Below are positions 48,301-62,077 of a DNA stretch of 64,000 nucleotides, piece after piece. The notes beneath the pieces were generated by a model. The model did no database searches. It was not told the origin of the DNA and was given only the letters and a program-made list of their open reading frames with translations. The translations under genes and the position numbers were made by a program. The stretch covers positions 93,764 through 157,763 of the forward strand of contig VXAI01000308.1 of the NCBI GenBank assembly GCA_013399305.1, written 5' to 3'. Within the stretch, counting starts at the first letter, position 1. Every line of letters begins with the position of its first letter. The DNA is from Rostratula benghalensis. Its lineage: Eukaryota > Chordata > Aves > Charadriiformes > Rostratulidae.

Positions 48301-50041
48301 GCTCAGCTTGCAAAATTTGTAATTTACTTTGTCTTGTTATTATCAAATAACTACTATTATTAACTACCAAAACTTAACAACTTTTTAGGCAAGATTCAAA
48401 TTTCCCTTTTTTTTTTTCAGGAAATACGATTAATTATAAAGATTCCACAATTGGAATCTGATAACCAACGTGACTTATTCTACACTATACTAAAATTACC
48501 TATTTGGCTTTATAGTAAGACATGTAAAACAACAGAAATATTGAATTATACCACAAATTGACTGCCGAGACAAAAAGCAGATGTGGTGAATAAAAAAAAT
48601 GTTTGGATATACTGTAGTCATCCTTCATTGCAGTACCACTTTAAAAAGTATTACTCATATTTTAAAAAAAAATAAAAAAAGTATTCCATAACAAAAACCT
48701 CAAAATGTCCCTTTCTGTGCCATTCAACTCTTCTGAAACAAAGAAAAGAAATGGAGCATGAACATTTTGCAATTAAAAAGTACGTGGTTATACCACTGTT
48801 AAATCCATCGTCATGTTACCAGAAAAAAAGAAAAAAAACACACGTACAGCTAAAATACTGAGAAAGCTCCAGCCCTTTGAAATGATATCTTACCCACCAT
48901 ATAGTGCTAACAATTCACTGTATAATAAGGATTACACATTCTCACCTTCCACTGTGCTAACTGCATTTTCACGGGTCATCTACGCATCCTTTTTTCCAGG
49001 TGACTAGACAAATGCACACACAAACTTCACCTAAAAATACACTGACTCTTGCCAAGTATCAGCAGGATGAAATATACCACAGTAACAACCCTGTCTTTGT
49101 CCCAGGCTAACACTATACCTATTAACACGCTTTGATGCTTAGCCAAGAAAAATCTCAGTGCAGGGATTCTGGGTTTTGTGCCCAAACAATCTGGGTTTGT
49201 CTTTAATATAATATAGTCTGCTTTTAAGTTACTGCCAATCATTAACTCTACAAAGAGTATGTCTGGGATTATTTTTTCTTTACAATGAATGTTATTAAGG
49301 TAAAGAATACGGAAAAATGTACATTATTTTGAAAAGAATAAATGAATCATGCAATCCTTAGCACTAAGTAAATGGTCTTATTCAGAGAAATAAAGTATTT
49401 CTAAAACCAATTCTGAAGTAATCTTTCTTTCCAATATGTCAGTTATACATGTCTGAAATATTGAATTTCCTGAACAAAATATAAAAATGCAAATGAAAAG
49501 TAACACACTAGCTTCTTAAACTTATGGATAACTTAGGAATTCATTTTTACCAAAGGAAAAGAAGAGAATTCTTTTCATTTTCTGAGATAATTAAAAAGAC
49601 AACCTCATCAGTCTCAAAGTAACTGATCAAGTTCTAAAGAACAGATAAAATTTGAAACCTTACACTTTGCTAAATCAAATATTATTGCCTTCCTTAAAGA
49701 AAATTAGTCCAACTGTGGTGAGTGAACCCCCATGAACTGACAAAAAGTAGTGTGCAGAGCAAAAGAAAATATAAAATATAAATTAAGAGTACTTTAAAAG
49801 CATTAATATTATAATTTTCCTTGTGAAGATAAGAAAACATCCTAACAACCAAATAACTTGATAAACCATACAAGGATTAAAACAAAATCGAGTATCATTC
49901 AAGACTTTAGTCCCAGCAAGATACCTTCCCCATTTCTAAGACTGACGTCTATATCTTTTATGCAGCGTGCTGTGGGTAGATCACGCACACTTTCTAAAGC
50001 ACTAAAACTTGCTTAAAAGTCTCTTATCTTTGACAACTTAC

Positions 50042-50086
50042 TTCTGGCCCTGGCTTTGTAGCTGACTGCTTTTTTTATTTGATTTA
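50042..50086 (-). CDS. Candidate host exon (45 bp), same gene as the exons at 61.9 and 63.9 kb
   Basis: On the minus strand the sequence reads a pyrimidine-rich stretch ending CCCAG (50090-50087), 45 bases of open sequence, then a consensus donor GTAAGT (50041-50036). The upstream exon at 61902-62077 ends two bases into a codon (AG). This exon begins with the single base T that completes it to Ser, then reads KSNKKSSQLQSQGQ and ends again two bases into a codon (AA). The Lys, Ser and Gln content agrees with the preceding exon. Evidence is limited to splice signals, phase and composition over a short length, so it could be coincidence; the implied intron is 11.8 kb. The gene is not identified. 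Confidence 0.4.
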
Positions 50087-50944
50087 CTGGGATTGTATAA
50101 GGAATTTATTTTACAAGGAACTTCATAAGCAACTGTAACCGAGGAAAAAAGGGTAAGAAATGGTAAAAAAAAAAGTAGCCAAGGAGAACACAAATGGAAG
50201 GTAATAATCTCTTCAGACAGCCTTATTAAAAAAAAAAAAACAAAACCAAAAAACTTAATCCCAAGAGTAAGGACATTTTCTGTCATTTTATCAAAAAAAT
50301 TATTTCCTTTCCTTTGTTCTTCATACAACATAATGATTGTCAAATTCCAGTCCGAAGGAATTTCAGTGGCTCTCAGGCTTATTTCTATGAACTTTCACTT
50401 ACATTAACAGTTTCACTGGAATCACTGACTCATGTAAACATTTGCAGAAATGAGTAGTTCCCACATGACTCTTGATAAATAGCAATTTATAAATTAGCAC
50501 TTTGATTTCAAATCCATATTAAATTTATATGCCATGATAAGTAATCCAAAGCATACAAAACACACAAATGAAATTGGAAGCCTATCAAAAGAAGCATCAG
50601 ACATGCAGGTATGACTAAGATATTATACGACGAGTGGGTGAGTCCACGTATGGTGTCATTACAACGGCAGGATATCAATACCAAACCAAAAGACTCAGGA
50701 AGCATTTCCCTTCTTTCAGACGCTTTTGAAACGTATAGGACTAAGTCTCTTTTTTTCTTTTTCCTCTTATATCTAAAATTAATTTCTGTGTGTTTTTCCA
50801 GTTTAACATTATTGATAGTCAAGAACAAGCAAGGCACCATAAAAAAATCTGACATTCTTTTATGGGAATCTACTTTATAGACACCTTCACAAATAGATGC
50901 AAACAAAAAAACTTAAACAAAGAAGTTCAGTTTATAAATTACAA
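50087..50944. other. No gene recognised
   Basis: Unassigned AT-rich sequence with A/T runs at 50170, 50230 and 50750. Open frames of 89-132 codons on opposite strands at 50508-50906 have no domain. Confidence 0.5.
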
Positions 50945-52480
50945 AGATGTGGAAGTACTTCCTGACACACCTGGTGAGAGAGCCAACAATGGAAGGTGCC
51001 CTACTGGACCTGTCACTTGTGAACAGAGAAGAACTTGGGGGTGTGACAGCTGGAGGCTGCCTTGGGCATAGCAATCACAAAACGATTTTTGGATTTTGAT
51101 TTTTGGAGAAGAGGGGAGTCAGCAGAACTGCCACCTGGGACTTCTGGAGGGGAGACTTATGTCTATTCAGGAGCTGGCTTGACAGAATCACTTGTGAGGC
51201 CGTCCTGAAGGGCAAAAGAGTCCAGGAAGGCTGGGCATTCTTTAAGAAGTAAGTGTTAAAGGTACAGGGGCAGGCTGTCCCCGTGTGCTAAAAAACAAGC
51301 CACTGGGAAATAGACCATCCACACTGAACAGAGAGCTATGGTTGCAATTCAGGTTAAAAAGGAGAATTTATGGTCTTTGGAAGAAAGGGCAGGCCACTGA
51401 TGAGGACTAAAAAGGCATTGTGAGGCTATGTACGGAGAAAAGTAGAAGGGCCAAAACCCAACTGAAACTTAATCTGGCTTCTGCTGTTAAGAACATTAAA
51501 AAATGTTTCTAAAAATACGTTAGCAATAAAAGAAGGACTAAGGATAATATTCACCCTTTATTAGACAGAAGGAGAAATATTGTGACCAAGGATGAGTAAA
51601 AGGCTGAGGTACTTAACGCCTTCTATGCCTCAGTGTTTAGTAGTAAGACCAGATCTCATGGTACCCAACCCCCTTTAGTTAGAGGACAGGGAACAGAATG
51701 AAGCCCTCATAATCCAAGGGGAAATGGTGAGTGACCTACTACAGCACTTAGACACACACACGTCCAACGGCACTGGATGGGATCCACCTGAAGGTACTGA
51801 GGGAGCTGGCGGATGTGCTCACTAACCCACTTCCCACCATTTGTCAGCAATCCTGGCTAACTAGACAGGTCCCAGGTGACCGGAGGTTAGCAAATATGAC
51901 ATCCATCCACAAGAAGGGCTGCAAGGAGAATCAGGGGAACTACAGGCCTGACAGTCTGGCCCTTGGTGCTGGGGAAGATTATGGAGCAGATCGTCCTGAG
52001 TGCCATTACACAGCACATGCAGGACGGGACGATCAGGTCCAGGCAGCATGGGCTTATGAGAAAAAAGTCCTGCTTGACAAACCTTATCTCCTTCTATCAC
52101 AAGCTGACCTTTTAGTGGATGAGGGAAAAGCTGTGGATGATTTTCACCTGGACTTTAGTAAAGCCTTGGGCACCATTTCCTACAACATTTTCCTGGAGAA
52201 ACTGGCTGCTCACAGCTTAGATGGGCATGCGGTTCACTGGATGCCCACGCCCAAAGAGCTGTGGTGAACAGAGTTAAATCCAATTGGTGGCTGGTCACAA
52301 GTGGTGTCCCCCAGGGCTCAGTACTGGGACTGGTTCTGTTTAATACCTTTAACAATGATCTGGATGAGGCGTTTGAGTGCACCCTCAGTAAGTTTGCAGA
52401 GGACACCAAGTTGAACAGGAGGGTGGATCTGCTTGATGGTCGGGTCGCTCTACAGAGAAACCTGGAACAGTCCTAAGTAT
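50945..52480 (+). mobile_element. CR1 LINE fragment, endonuclease end to reverse transcriptase palm
   Basis: The best 5' portion of a CR1 in the window. It begins in the C-terminal endonuclease region (ALLDLSLVNREELGGV-like, 50995-51040). The linker follows (about 51300-51620, FNAFYASVFS-like at 51623), then the reverse transcriptase with YRPDSLA (51939) and the motif A region [16 protein letters not shown] (52138-52185). Next are GVPQGSVLG (52306-52330) and the catalytic box as FAED (52393-52404) instead of FADD. It stops at about 52480 with no 3' half or tail. Several frameshifts and stops. Confidence 0.88.
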
Positions 52481-55139
52481 GTTTAGTATAATAAAATCCC
52501 TGAAGGCTAGGATTTAAGAGAAATATTTTGATACTCTGCATTGAAACAGGAATGGTAGAAAAGATTTGCTGCTTACACGGTCCCTGGAAATTCAGCATTA
52601 CATAAGCTTTTACACTTTTTCAGAAGTATTGGTTAGAATTTTATGGATTAGCTGCAGGGCAGTTCTGAGGAGTAAAATAACTTCCTCGGGAAATTTATAA
52701 ACTCTGTTTTCCAAACAATGACTTCAGACCTTTCTGTCAGTATACTGTGGGACAAAACTGCATAAAAGGAGGTGAGATTACATAAGATAACACATGAATT
52801 CTCGGACCTTTTATTCCAAAAATGTCAGTATATAGGATTTTCCCATAACATTTTTCAGTCTATTGCAAGAAACAAGAGCTATAAATTCAAGAATGTATAG
52901 GTGGTCCCTCAGTATCTAGCTTCCACTCTAATATTATATATTAAAATATTTATTAGACTATATTTTAATATAAAACATATAATATGCTAACAGATGGGAT
53001 GCTGATGGTCACCTCTAGCTAAGTACTCCACAAAATTGCTGAAATATTATAAAAGCTATAACTAAAATTCAGCACTGAGGGCAGGGTGAGGAATGCTAGA
53101 GACTACTCAGTGGAAAGAAGTTTTACACTTAATGGAATTTTGTAAAGCACAGCACAGAGTCTCTTAATACGAGGAAGCACTGCAGAACAAATAAGCAGTA
53201 TTGCAAAGGAAAGTTGTTTGTATTTTTTTGTCATAATACTTTCAATACTGTCTCCTTCTGCCTCAAGACAATACGACCAATTTCTACTTATTATTCTATT
53301 TGAAGTACAGGCTACATAGAGCTCTATGAAGTGAAACAAGAAGTGTCGTAACTCTGCAGCTGTCCATTTATAGCAGTATACTACACAGATAGATATCTAA
53401 ATTTGTCATGTGTTATGTAATCATTATCCATTCTGTTTTTAAATCAAGAAAATGTACTTTGAATATAATCCTATATCTAGCAAAGCAGAAATAGAAAAAT
53501 GTCTAATTTCATGTCACCACTCAGTAATTGTTCTACTTCAGTATATGATTTAATAGCTACTTTTGCATAAAATTGGAATGTCTCAATCTACTAAGTTGTT
53601 CAAAATAGCTTTGGACACTTATTTCAGAGTGGAGCACTAAGTGGCCCCCTTGAAATGAAGTTACAACATAAGCTGGTTTATAACTATTGATGATTCCTAG
53701 TTTTAAAAGAATACCCATATGGATGGAGCACAATAATCATACAATATATATGATGTGGAATGATTTGGAATAAACCACAAATATTTACAATTAACCTTCC
53801 ACTGTCAGATGAAACACAAACATCTTTCTTAATGCTTAAAAACATGAAAGAATTCAAAAGATCTAAGGAAATGAAATTAAAAATGTAGGCAGCACAGTAA
53901 CAAAGACCTGAAGGTACCATAATATGAAAAAGATGCAAAAGCAGGAGAAACACAAATGTCAACGCAATTTCATGCAATAATCTTTTGTAGTGGTACAGTA
54001 TATCTAGTGATAGATTTTAATCTCAGCTTGTTTCCACTTTCTAGTTTTGATTGTTTTTTCTTCTATTAGCACTTAACAGATGTTTTCTATTACTCTAAAA
54101 CCTGGTACTTCATGGACTTCAGCAAAGACTTTTAGATCCAAATTTAAGAGGTCATGGTAAGAGAATAATAGGTTTGCGTTTATTACAATGAGCTGCAGCT
54201 AAAGCTATTAGTTTCATTACACATCCAAAAAAGGAAACTAACCGGTTTACATGCGCTCATCTCTACATTTTAATGATTTTTACATAAATTTTATTGGCAA
54301 TATCACTTAAAAAAAAAAAAACTTGTACAGGATTATGCACAAAAAATATTCCTTGAAAAAAAAACTAGAATACAATAAACCAATAAAACTTTCCCACAGA
54401 AAAACTGTACTAGTCAAAACCAAAAAAAGTTTCAGAATAGCATATTGATTCTGACATAATGCTGTCAGAGGGTTCCTTAGCTGAATTCAACATGAGTTCC
54501 TGACTGGTTGCTAACTTGGCTAATTTTAGAGTCAACCCAAATAACCCCTCTTAATATATGAAGCCAGAAAAGCTTGCTTCCCAGAACTTTCAAGTAAGGA
54601 AGTCCTTGAAAAAATCAGCAACAGAAAACAGGGTGAAAGCACATCTTCATTAAGTAAGAATTAGGTTTAAAAAGTTATTGCTTAACATAGTTGCCAATGA
54701 GAAATTAAATACTGACTGGAAAATTATCTGGTCACTCCAGGGAAAGTGGTACTAAATCCACTACTAGGTGAATCACAACGTCACAGTAGCAAATTCTCCC
54801 ATAACGATTGCTGGACAAGCTGGGCTTGCCAAAAATCCCCAAAAGCTGAAGACAATTAGTTACCAAAATTAAGGAAGCAAAAAATAAAGCATACAAAATG
54901 GGAAACTAGTTCTTTGAGAGTGATGACTGAAAAAAAAAGCTTAAGCTCTAGCAAAAAAAAGCTCTAGCAACAATCTCAGTGGTATACGGGTAAGAAAGGC
55001 TGATGGGGGCACTGTATGAATGAACAGGGAGGTGGAAGTAAGAGAAAACATTGTCGCTGTCTGTATACAGCACTAGTAAATCTAATACGAGATTACAGAT
55101 CAAAGCTCTTTAAAGAATGTTGAAAATAAGGAGAAGGAA
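52481..55139. other. No gene recognised
   Basis: AT-rich sequence with A runs near 54309 and 54355 and a short GCTCTAGCAAAAAAAA direct repeat at 54945-54970. No repeat family or exon recognised. Confidence 0.5.
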
Positions 55140-55430
55140 CAAAGAAAGCCATAAAGTGATCCAAGGAATGGAAAAAATGTCTTACTGTGATAGACTGAAA
55201 GGTCTCAACAGGTACAGCTCATCAAAGAGACAGAAAGGACTCAATTAGAATTTAAGTAGTTGAAGTAAGAGAGAATAAAGCATAATGCAGCAAAAAAAGA
55301 GGTCATTGGCTGTAAGCTGAACCCAGACAAATTAAAAAGTAAAATTGGATGAGGTACTTTTAGCGGTAAAGTATCTAAATACTGGAGTAGACTACATCGC
55401 CTGACTAAACATGGACCAAACCACACTGCC
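55140..55430 (+). mobile_element. Probable ancient CR1-like LINE fragment
   Basis: Diverged similarity to the ORF2 C-terminus of old amniote CR1. GGAAAAAATGTCTTACTGTGATAGACTGAAAGG (about 55168) reads like MSYCDRLKGL. GAGGTCATTGGCTGTAAGCTGAACCCAGACAAATTAAAA (55299-55338) follows, and then CTAAATACTGGAGTAGACTACATCG. The order fits that family, but indels are many and the ends are uncertain. Confidence 0.55.
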
Positions 55431-56259
55431 TTGATATCTACAAATTACATTTGAATGCCTTTCCTGTTCATTTGTAGTGAAACACTGATATCAACACAGG
55501 GTAAATTGCCAGTACATTATGGCATGAGATAGACAATTATTTTAACAGTCTCCTTAAAACAGTAATACTAGAATACCTGAATTTGCTATACGAACATAGC
55601 AGGAGCTCTCTAGGTATAGTGAAGTTTGAAGTCAGTTATAAAGAGAGTTTGTATTCAAGAACCCTAAAACCAGTCTTATTAACACACAATTTCTATTTCC
55701 TGATGCTAAACTGAAAAACAGGGAGACAAGCTGTATTGTTGGAAAAGGCCTGATAGTAACAGTTAAATCCAGTTTAATAAAATCCTAGTAGGATTACAAA
55801 TAGAGTTAATACATTGGAAATAGTCATTATTGTGAAGAAAGATTATCACAGTTCTATATACATATAGATAAACTTCACATTCCACAATTAGTAAGTAGTT
55901 ATAAGTATATGGCATTCACATCACATCGCCACTACTTACAAACAACATTCACAAAAAAGTGTAACACAAAATGATATGCTGGATTAAGTTTAAATAAGCA
56001 GACCCATAAACAAAATACCTAAATACATATTCATGTAACTTAAAACCAATTTAAAAAACCCCAACAACTAATGAGCTGCTGTTGTTATTCCAGATTTCAG
56101 CAGAGTCTAAGTGGGGTGGGGGATAGGAAATGATAATTTTTAAAAAATAATAAAAAATACTCCAACAGATCACAGAAGCATTTCTGAGGAAACTTCAGAA
56201 ACTTATCCACTCTAGCCTTATGCTCAAACCAGAAAATATCCACTGCTGACCCGTCACTT
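55431..56259. other. No gene recognised
   Basis: Unassigned AT-rich spacer between two CR1-related pieces. Confidence 0.5.
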
Positions 56260-56560
56260 GCCTTGGATAATTCTATGCTGATTATTTCCAATCCCCTTTT
56301 TCTCCTTCACATGCCCAGAACAGCTTCCAAGGGGACCTACTCCATGATTTGCCCAATGACCAAAGTGTGGCTAACCGGATCATCCCTATCATTGCCTTTT
56401 CTGAAAATGGGTGCAACATTTGCAACGTTCTCCAGTCAGAGGATTTCCATAGTTTCAAAGAAAATAGACAGCAGCCTTGCAATGACATCAACCACCTTGC
56501 AGTGACAATTACAGACAGCAGACTTTTATGACACCTTAGTCCCCTTGAACGCATTCCACA
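56260..56560 (-). mobile_element. CR1 LINE fragment, N-terminal reverse transcriptase
   Basis: Antisense CR1 blocks are visible on the plus strand: TTTTCTGAAAATGGGTGCAACATTTGC (about 56397), CAACGTTCTCCAGTCAGAGGATTTCC and CAGCAGCCTTGCAATGACATC (56468-56488). It corresponds to the same region as 25260-25380 in the long minus-strand copy, but is more diverged. Both ends are missing. Confidence 0.78.
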
Positions 56561-58869
56561 GATGCGCAGAAATGTAACTGCTATAAGTAAAGAAGTTACA
56601 AATCTTCAAGAAGAATAACAAGTATTCTTCCACACTAGAATTATGTGAGTCTCCAAAATTATTTTTATTTCTTTTCATTATAATGCCTCCATTATAAACA
56701 CAAGGTAAAAGTACACAGAAAATGGATTTACAGCAAAATATTCTACCATATTTATTATTAATTTATGAATGAAAAATATCCAATTTTTCATTTACAACAA
56801 TTGCAGATTTCCAAAGATGAGTTTTCATTTGATGGTCTTTTAAAATACTTCCAAGAGATCACACCCAAAATTACCTTTGTTTTATACCACAGTACTATGA
56901 GAGCACTTTAGGGAAGCAATCTTGCATGCTCATTGTATTAATGTTTATTCAGATGCTAGGAAAATGTTATGGTGTTTTAACTATAGGAAATTTTTACTGC
57001 ATGGTCTGAAATGGACTTTGCATGACCTTTAGCATATCTACCTAGTATTATTAAATATATTTATTACTGTTATGTCTAGATGGCAAAATTGCATGATGCA
57101 AGTTATTTGATCACGTGCAGCTATCTGTAAGTAAACTAGTTACTTCATCTTTTCTTTTTAACAAATGGAGAAAAATAAATCAGAGGAATTAGACCGTAAA
57201 AAGCGTTATAAACTTCAGCTTTGAGGATGAAGCAAGTATTTTCTTATATATATACACAGTAGATGTCTAGAGCTTCATGAGATGATTTACTTGTACATTA
57301 TGTACCATGAAAAGCAACATGCATATAAGAAAAATTAGGAATGCAAGGGAGTGGCAATATTAATTAAAACAGTAGTTAATAGTAACTACTACTATTACTA
57401 CATCTCCTTACAATAGTCAGTGGTTGTTTATAAATCAAAAAGAAATGTGATTACTTAGTTCAGCTTCAATTCATGGGATTATATGGACCAAAATATACAA
57501 CAGTTAATACACAGAGTTAAATTCAAATGACACTGATTACTGGAAAATGAAAGTCAGCTTTATTTCCTCAGTATTTTAGCTATTCCAGACACCTATTTCA
57601 TACTACTGTATACTACCATATCTATTATAAGGACACAACTGAAATTGTTGACTGCATAGTGAAAAACTTACAGTCACCTGTAATTGCACACTACACAGCC
57701 TGGAAACAAGCAGTGAAAATTTTTAAAAGCTGGTACCCAGAAATATATAGTACACGAGCTCCACCTACAGGATGAAAACAAATGCAAACCCAGTATTTTT
57801 AATTACCAAACCAAAAGAAGACTGTTGACTCTGAAGTCTGCAGATGATAATCTCAAGCCACTATCATTTTACAAACTCAATGTAACGCTGACAAACAACC
57901 ATAGCAAACACTTCTCTAATCCTAAACATTCCTTCATGTAAAATACTATTCTATACTTTGAAGTTTAGGCTTAAGCTTTCAAATAAAATTTTAAAAAACC
58001 CAAAACCACCAAACAACACAAAACAGACCTGTGAAACTTCTCTAACAACTTGTCAGAATGAATAGGAATTTTTTGCAAGGTTTCATATATAATACAGAAT
58101 AGGAAAAGCTTTCTAATGACTTGTAAAAACATACAAAAATGGTTCAAATGCCTACTGAATTTACTAAGATTCACGTCACCATTTGAGTACTCCAAGTATG
58201 ACTGCATTTAGAATTGGTATTAGAACTCAGTATCATGAATTTGAGAAGATATCTATTAATTTTGTATTGTTTCCTCTGAAACAGGTCTGCAAAATTCTGA
58301 CTTCACAAACCTATTTGTATTAAAAGAAACAGGATTGATACAAATTAATATAGATTGGCAGAAAAAGTCATCATGGATGTTTAAAAGACAGCACCCTCAA
58401 ACAATATTTTTCAGTGTTCAATTACCACATTTAAATAGCTAATGAGATGAACAATTCTGGTAAGTGTCAGCTGCTTCTTGGCTCTCTGGTAGACATCACC
58501 CTCCAAGCTATGCATGGTAGGTCCAACTTTTTGTTTTATATTTGCACATCCCACATCTCTGCCTGCTCTGATCCACACACACGTGGACTACAGTGGGTGG
58601 TAAAGTCCCATGACAATACTATCAATTATATATTATCAATATTATCAATTACTGTAAGTGCCCACGAAACACAGTTTTAGGCTGGTGTACCTAACACTAC
58701 GTGATTCTACAAAGAAATCAGATTTATGTATGATTCCAAAAGAAATAAGATTAACATCAGTTTACAGATCTGACCACACAAGTCTTGCTGACTACATAAC
58801 ATTTGCCAAAGCATAAAAGCTAGTTGCAAACACATAATTATGAGGAACTTCAGTAGTTACATCATCTAC
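56561..58869. other. No gene recognised
   Basis: 2.3 kb of AT-rich sequence; nothing identifiable. Confidence 0.5.
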
Positions 58870-59777
58870 ACCTGAAAAGGAAGAACCTCCACAGTGGGAC
58901 CAAGTGCACACTTAGCAAATTTGCAGATGACACCAAGCTGAGTGGTGCAGTTAACACACCTGAGGGATAGAATGCCATGCAGAGGGACTTGGACAAGCTC
59001 AACAAGGGGACCCATGTGAACCTCATGAGGTTCAATAAGGCCATGTGCAAGGTTCTGCACCTGGGTCAGGGCAACCCCTATCATCAATACAGACCAGGGT
59101 GTGAAGGGATTGAAAGCAGCCCTGCCAAGAAGGACTTCAGGCTACTGGTATATGAAAAAGCTGGATTTGGGCTGGCAATATGCGCACACAGCCCAGAAGG
59201 CCAACTGTACCCTGAGCTGCATCAAAATAAGCATGGACAACAGGTCAAGAGAGGTGATTCTGCCCCTCTGCTCTGCTCTCATGATACTCCACCTACAGCA
59301 CTGTCTCCAGCTCCAGAGCCCCCAACATAAGAAGGATATGGACCTACTGGAGCCACAGAAGAGATCAGAGGGCTAGAGCATCTCACCTATGAAGACAGGC
59401 TGAGAGAGTTGGGGTCGTTTAGCCTGGAGATTAGGAGGCTCCAAGGTGACCTTATTGCTGCCTCAATACATGCATGGGGCCTATAGGAAAGATGGAGACA
59501 TACTTTTTAGCAGGGCCTGTTGTAATAGGACAAGGGCTAATGGTTTTAACTGAATGAAGAAGAAGATTCAGATTAGATATAAGGCAGCAATTTTTTACAA
59601 TGAGGGTGGTGAGACACTGGAACAGGATTCCCAGAGAGGTGGTAGATGCCCCAGACCTGGAAACATTCAAGATCAGGTTGGACAGGGCTCAGAGCAACCT
59701 GATACAGTTCCTTGATGCAGTGGGGAGTTGGACCAGATGACCTCTAAAAGCCCCTTCCAACTCAAAATATTTTATGA
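58870..59777 (+). mobile_element. CR1 LINE 3' half
   Basis: Begins in the reverse transcriptase palm with the intact catalytic box FADD (58920-58931) in CTLSKFADDTKLS. It continues through FNKAMCKVLHLGQGN, KKD, QKANCTLSCIKISMDNRSRE (59198-59255), [11 protein letters not shown] and the ORF2 C-terminus (NTGTGFPERW-like, 59610-59660). The tail is GGACCAGATGACCTCTAAAAGCC, CCTTCCAACTCAAAATATTTTATGATT, at about 59777. It is frame-broken and 5'-truncated. It is the most complete plus-strand 3' half in the right part of the window. Confidence 0.9.
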
Positions 59778-61901
59778 TTTGCTCAAATTGTCAATGCTTC
59801 TGTACTGTACCTAGTGTGCTTTCAGATTCAAATCAACACTGGAGAAGATGTAGAAAAGAACACTGAATTTCCAGCTAAACATCATGAATATTTCTTTTCT
59901 AAGCAATTCAAACTTTTTGAAGTGGCTCATATAAATTATTTTCTTGGCAATGTTCTCACTGCTTTTCACTGCTCAAAAAAAAAAAAAAAAGGTGGACAAA
60001 CAGCACCACTTAGAGTTGGTATATTTTAATGTACCAATATCAAAAGATTATCCAGAATAACACAAGTGTTCCTACCACTCCAAAAGCACAGCCTGCTTCT
60101 AAACACATAGGCCACACAGAGTCAAAAACACGATCTCATGTGGAATGCTCAAAACTTACTAATCTTGCTTTTAAAATAACATAAAATTGTTTCAGTAAGA
60201 ACAATCAGATCTATATCTGTCAAGTTCCATGTGTCAGGATGTGATTTCCCCTTTCTCTTAATAATTAATTTTGTGTTAGGATTAAGATATTTATTGAATG
60301 CCCAACATAACTGACAGCAGCCCCTTCTTCAATAAGATATAGCTATTTTTATTTATATATAGTCATATAAAATATTAAGCTGCAAGTGGTGCAAGTCAGA
60401 TACGTGAGTTTCTGGTGACTGTAAAACAACAAATGATTTTATTTCAGTTATTCCTTCCATTTTCCAACCAAAGTTTCAATATGTCCAATATCTCAAATTG
60501 TATTACTATTAAAAAAAGAAAAAAGTATCTTCATGTGTCTTGACTCAAAGCCTTTACTTCCCTCTGGAGTTATTAATTGGGATGGTAAATGTTATGGAAC
60601 TTGTGAAGCATTTATATTGACTACTATACATTCTTTTCCCACAAATAGACCATCCTAGATTCTTTTATGTTGTCTATATGCCTTGACCTTTACATATAAA
60701 AACATATCCGCAGTGGGGACAAACAGGGAAAAAAAAAAAAAAAAAAGCGGGCAAAGTGAAGGAATGCTTCAGTTCAGAGGAGACTCTTGTGAGAGAGAAT
60801 CCAAGACAGCCATTACATTAGCAGAATTTAGTACAGACAAAATCTGAGTAATCAAATCAGGCAGTTACTTATAACAACTGTGCAGACCTGGCATACAAAA
60901 TCTAAATTACCTTCTTGATGTTTCCTCCTGCTACCCCCAGTCAGTTTCACTAAATAAGTAAATTTACACATCGGACTTTACAAACTGCCAAGACTTAACT
61001 ATTCATAACTTCTAGAGCCCACATTTATCACATTTATTAAGTCACTGGACAATAATTCCTCGTAAGCTTGCCGACAGGTACACTACACACCACTTGCATA
61101 CACGATGAATGTTTTAATGTATGTTTTATTAGGCAGAAATTCACGAACCAGCTCTGGAAGAAAGACTGCCAAACACAAGGTTCCAAGAAAACAAACTAAC
61201 TCACTGAAAATTGAGTGCTAATCAGTACAGATGTTCAGAAAGGCTGGCACAGCTGTATTATATGAGTGGTAGCCATGATTTTACATCTGTAAAGAGCTGA
61301 TTACCACTACAGAAACATACTTCTCCAGAGCTAGTTTAATAACTTGAATACAATGTTACACTACTAAGCACAGACATATTCCAACTCCCTAAGAATAGCT
61401 TTAGATTATATTTAAAAACTGAAGTATTAATTGCAGTGTTGAAAAACTGTTACGCTGCATGAATGACTACTGTTTTAAACCAGATTTTAACGGATGACTA
61501 GAAAGCCTTTTTGTCTCAGTGATGGATGACTACCATGTGTTAAAACAGAGAGAGAAGCTATATAAGTCAAACTTACAGATGTGTAGAAAGACAAAGTAAA
61601 GCATAATAAAAACATATAAATACTCTTCATTCATAGCTCACAGGGAAAAATAAAACTCAGGGTATCAGTATATTGCTAAGTGTAGCAAAATGTAACTTAA
61701 CTGTTTGGCTCAAACCACTAAATGAAACCAAGAAATGAGAAAGCAAAAGGCAACTTCATCTTCCATAGTTGGAGATGGGCAGGGAGAAATACTCTAATAC
61801 AATACAAACCTGTCAGTGTAGTAGCTGCAAAACTAGAAATGAGTGGAAAATCTAACTATAAGCAAGCTGAAAAGAAAGCCAAACCAAAGTAAATTACTTA
61901 C
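59778..61901. other. No gene recognised; probable host intron
   Basis: AT-rich sequence with an A18 run at 60729-60746. It lies directly downstream (minus strand) of the exon at 61902-62077 and so is the start of its 3' intron. No further exon was recognised. Confidence 0.55.
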
Positions 61902-62077
61902 CTGCGACTAGTTGTTTTCTTTTCTGTCTTTGTTTCCTCCTCTTGAAGTTGCTGTTTAGCATTTTCACTTGTATCAACTTTCAACTTCTTGGCAATGCGT
62001 TCTTTCATTTGAGATCTCTCATTGTTAGCAGCTTCATCATCTACACTATCAGCATCTTCATCATGTTCTTCTTCCTC
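61902..62077 (-). CDS. Host gene exon (176 bp), acidic charged protein, gene not identified
   Basis: On the minus strand this stretch is open over its full length. It is bounded by an AG acceptor (62079-62078) and a strong donor GCAG/GTAAGT (61901-61896). The frame that joins in phase to the exon at 63899-63932 reads an acidic start (EEEEHDEDADSVDDEAA), a basic segment (NNERSQMKERIAKKLKVDTS) and a Gln/Glu/Lys-rich end (ENAKQQLQEEETKTEKKTTS), then a split codon (AG). Such alternating acidic and basic low-complexity sequence is usual in nuclear or chromatin-associated proteins, but that is inference. I do not recognise the protein. The acceptor pyrimidine tract is weak, so the exact 5' boundary may be a few bases off. 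Confidence 0.75.

Larger units (their letters stand above)
44404..50041. other. Long stretch with no recognised gene; contains one diverged local duplication
   Basis: 5.6 kb of AT-rich sequence with A runs near 44748, 45045 and 48228. The only structure noted is a pair of related ~55-bp segments at 44836-44892 and 45249-45304. No exon or repeat family recognised. If the host exon candidate at 50042 is real, this is the next intron of that gene. Confidence 0.5.

Noticed and set aside
57660..57720. Possible small minus-strand exon between the 61.9-kb and 50.0-kb exons
   Set aside because: Joining it would bring a stop codon into frame in the 50-kb exon candidate.
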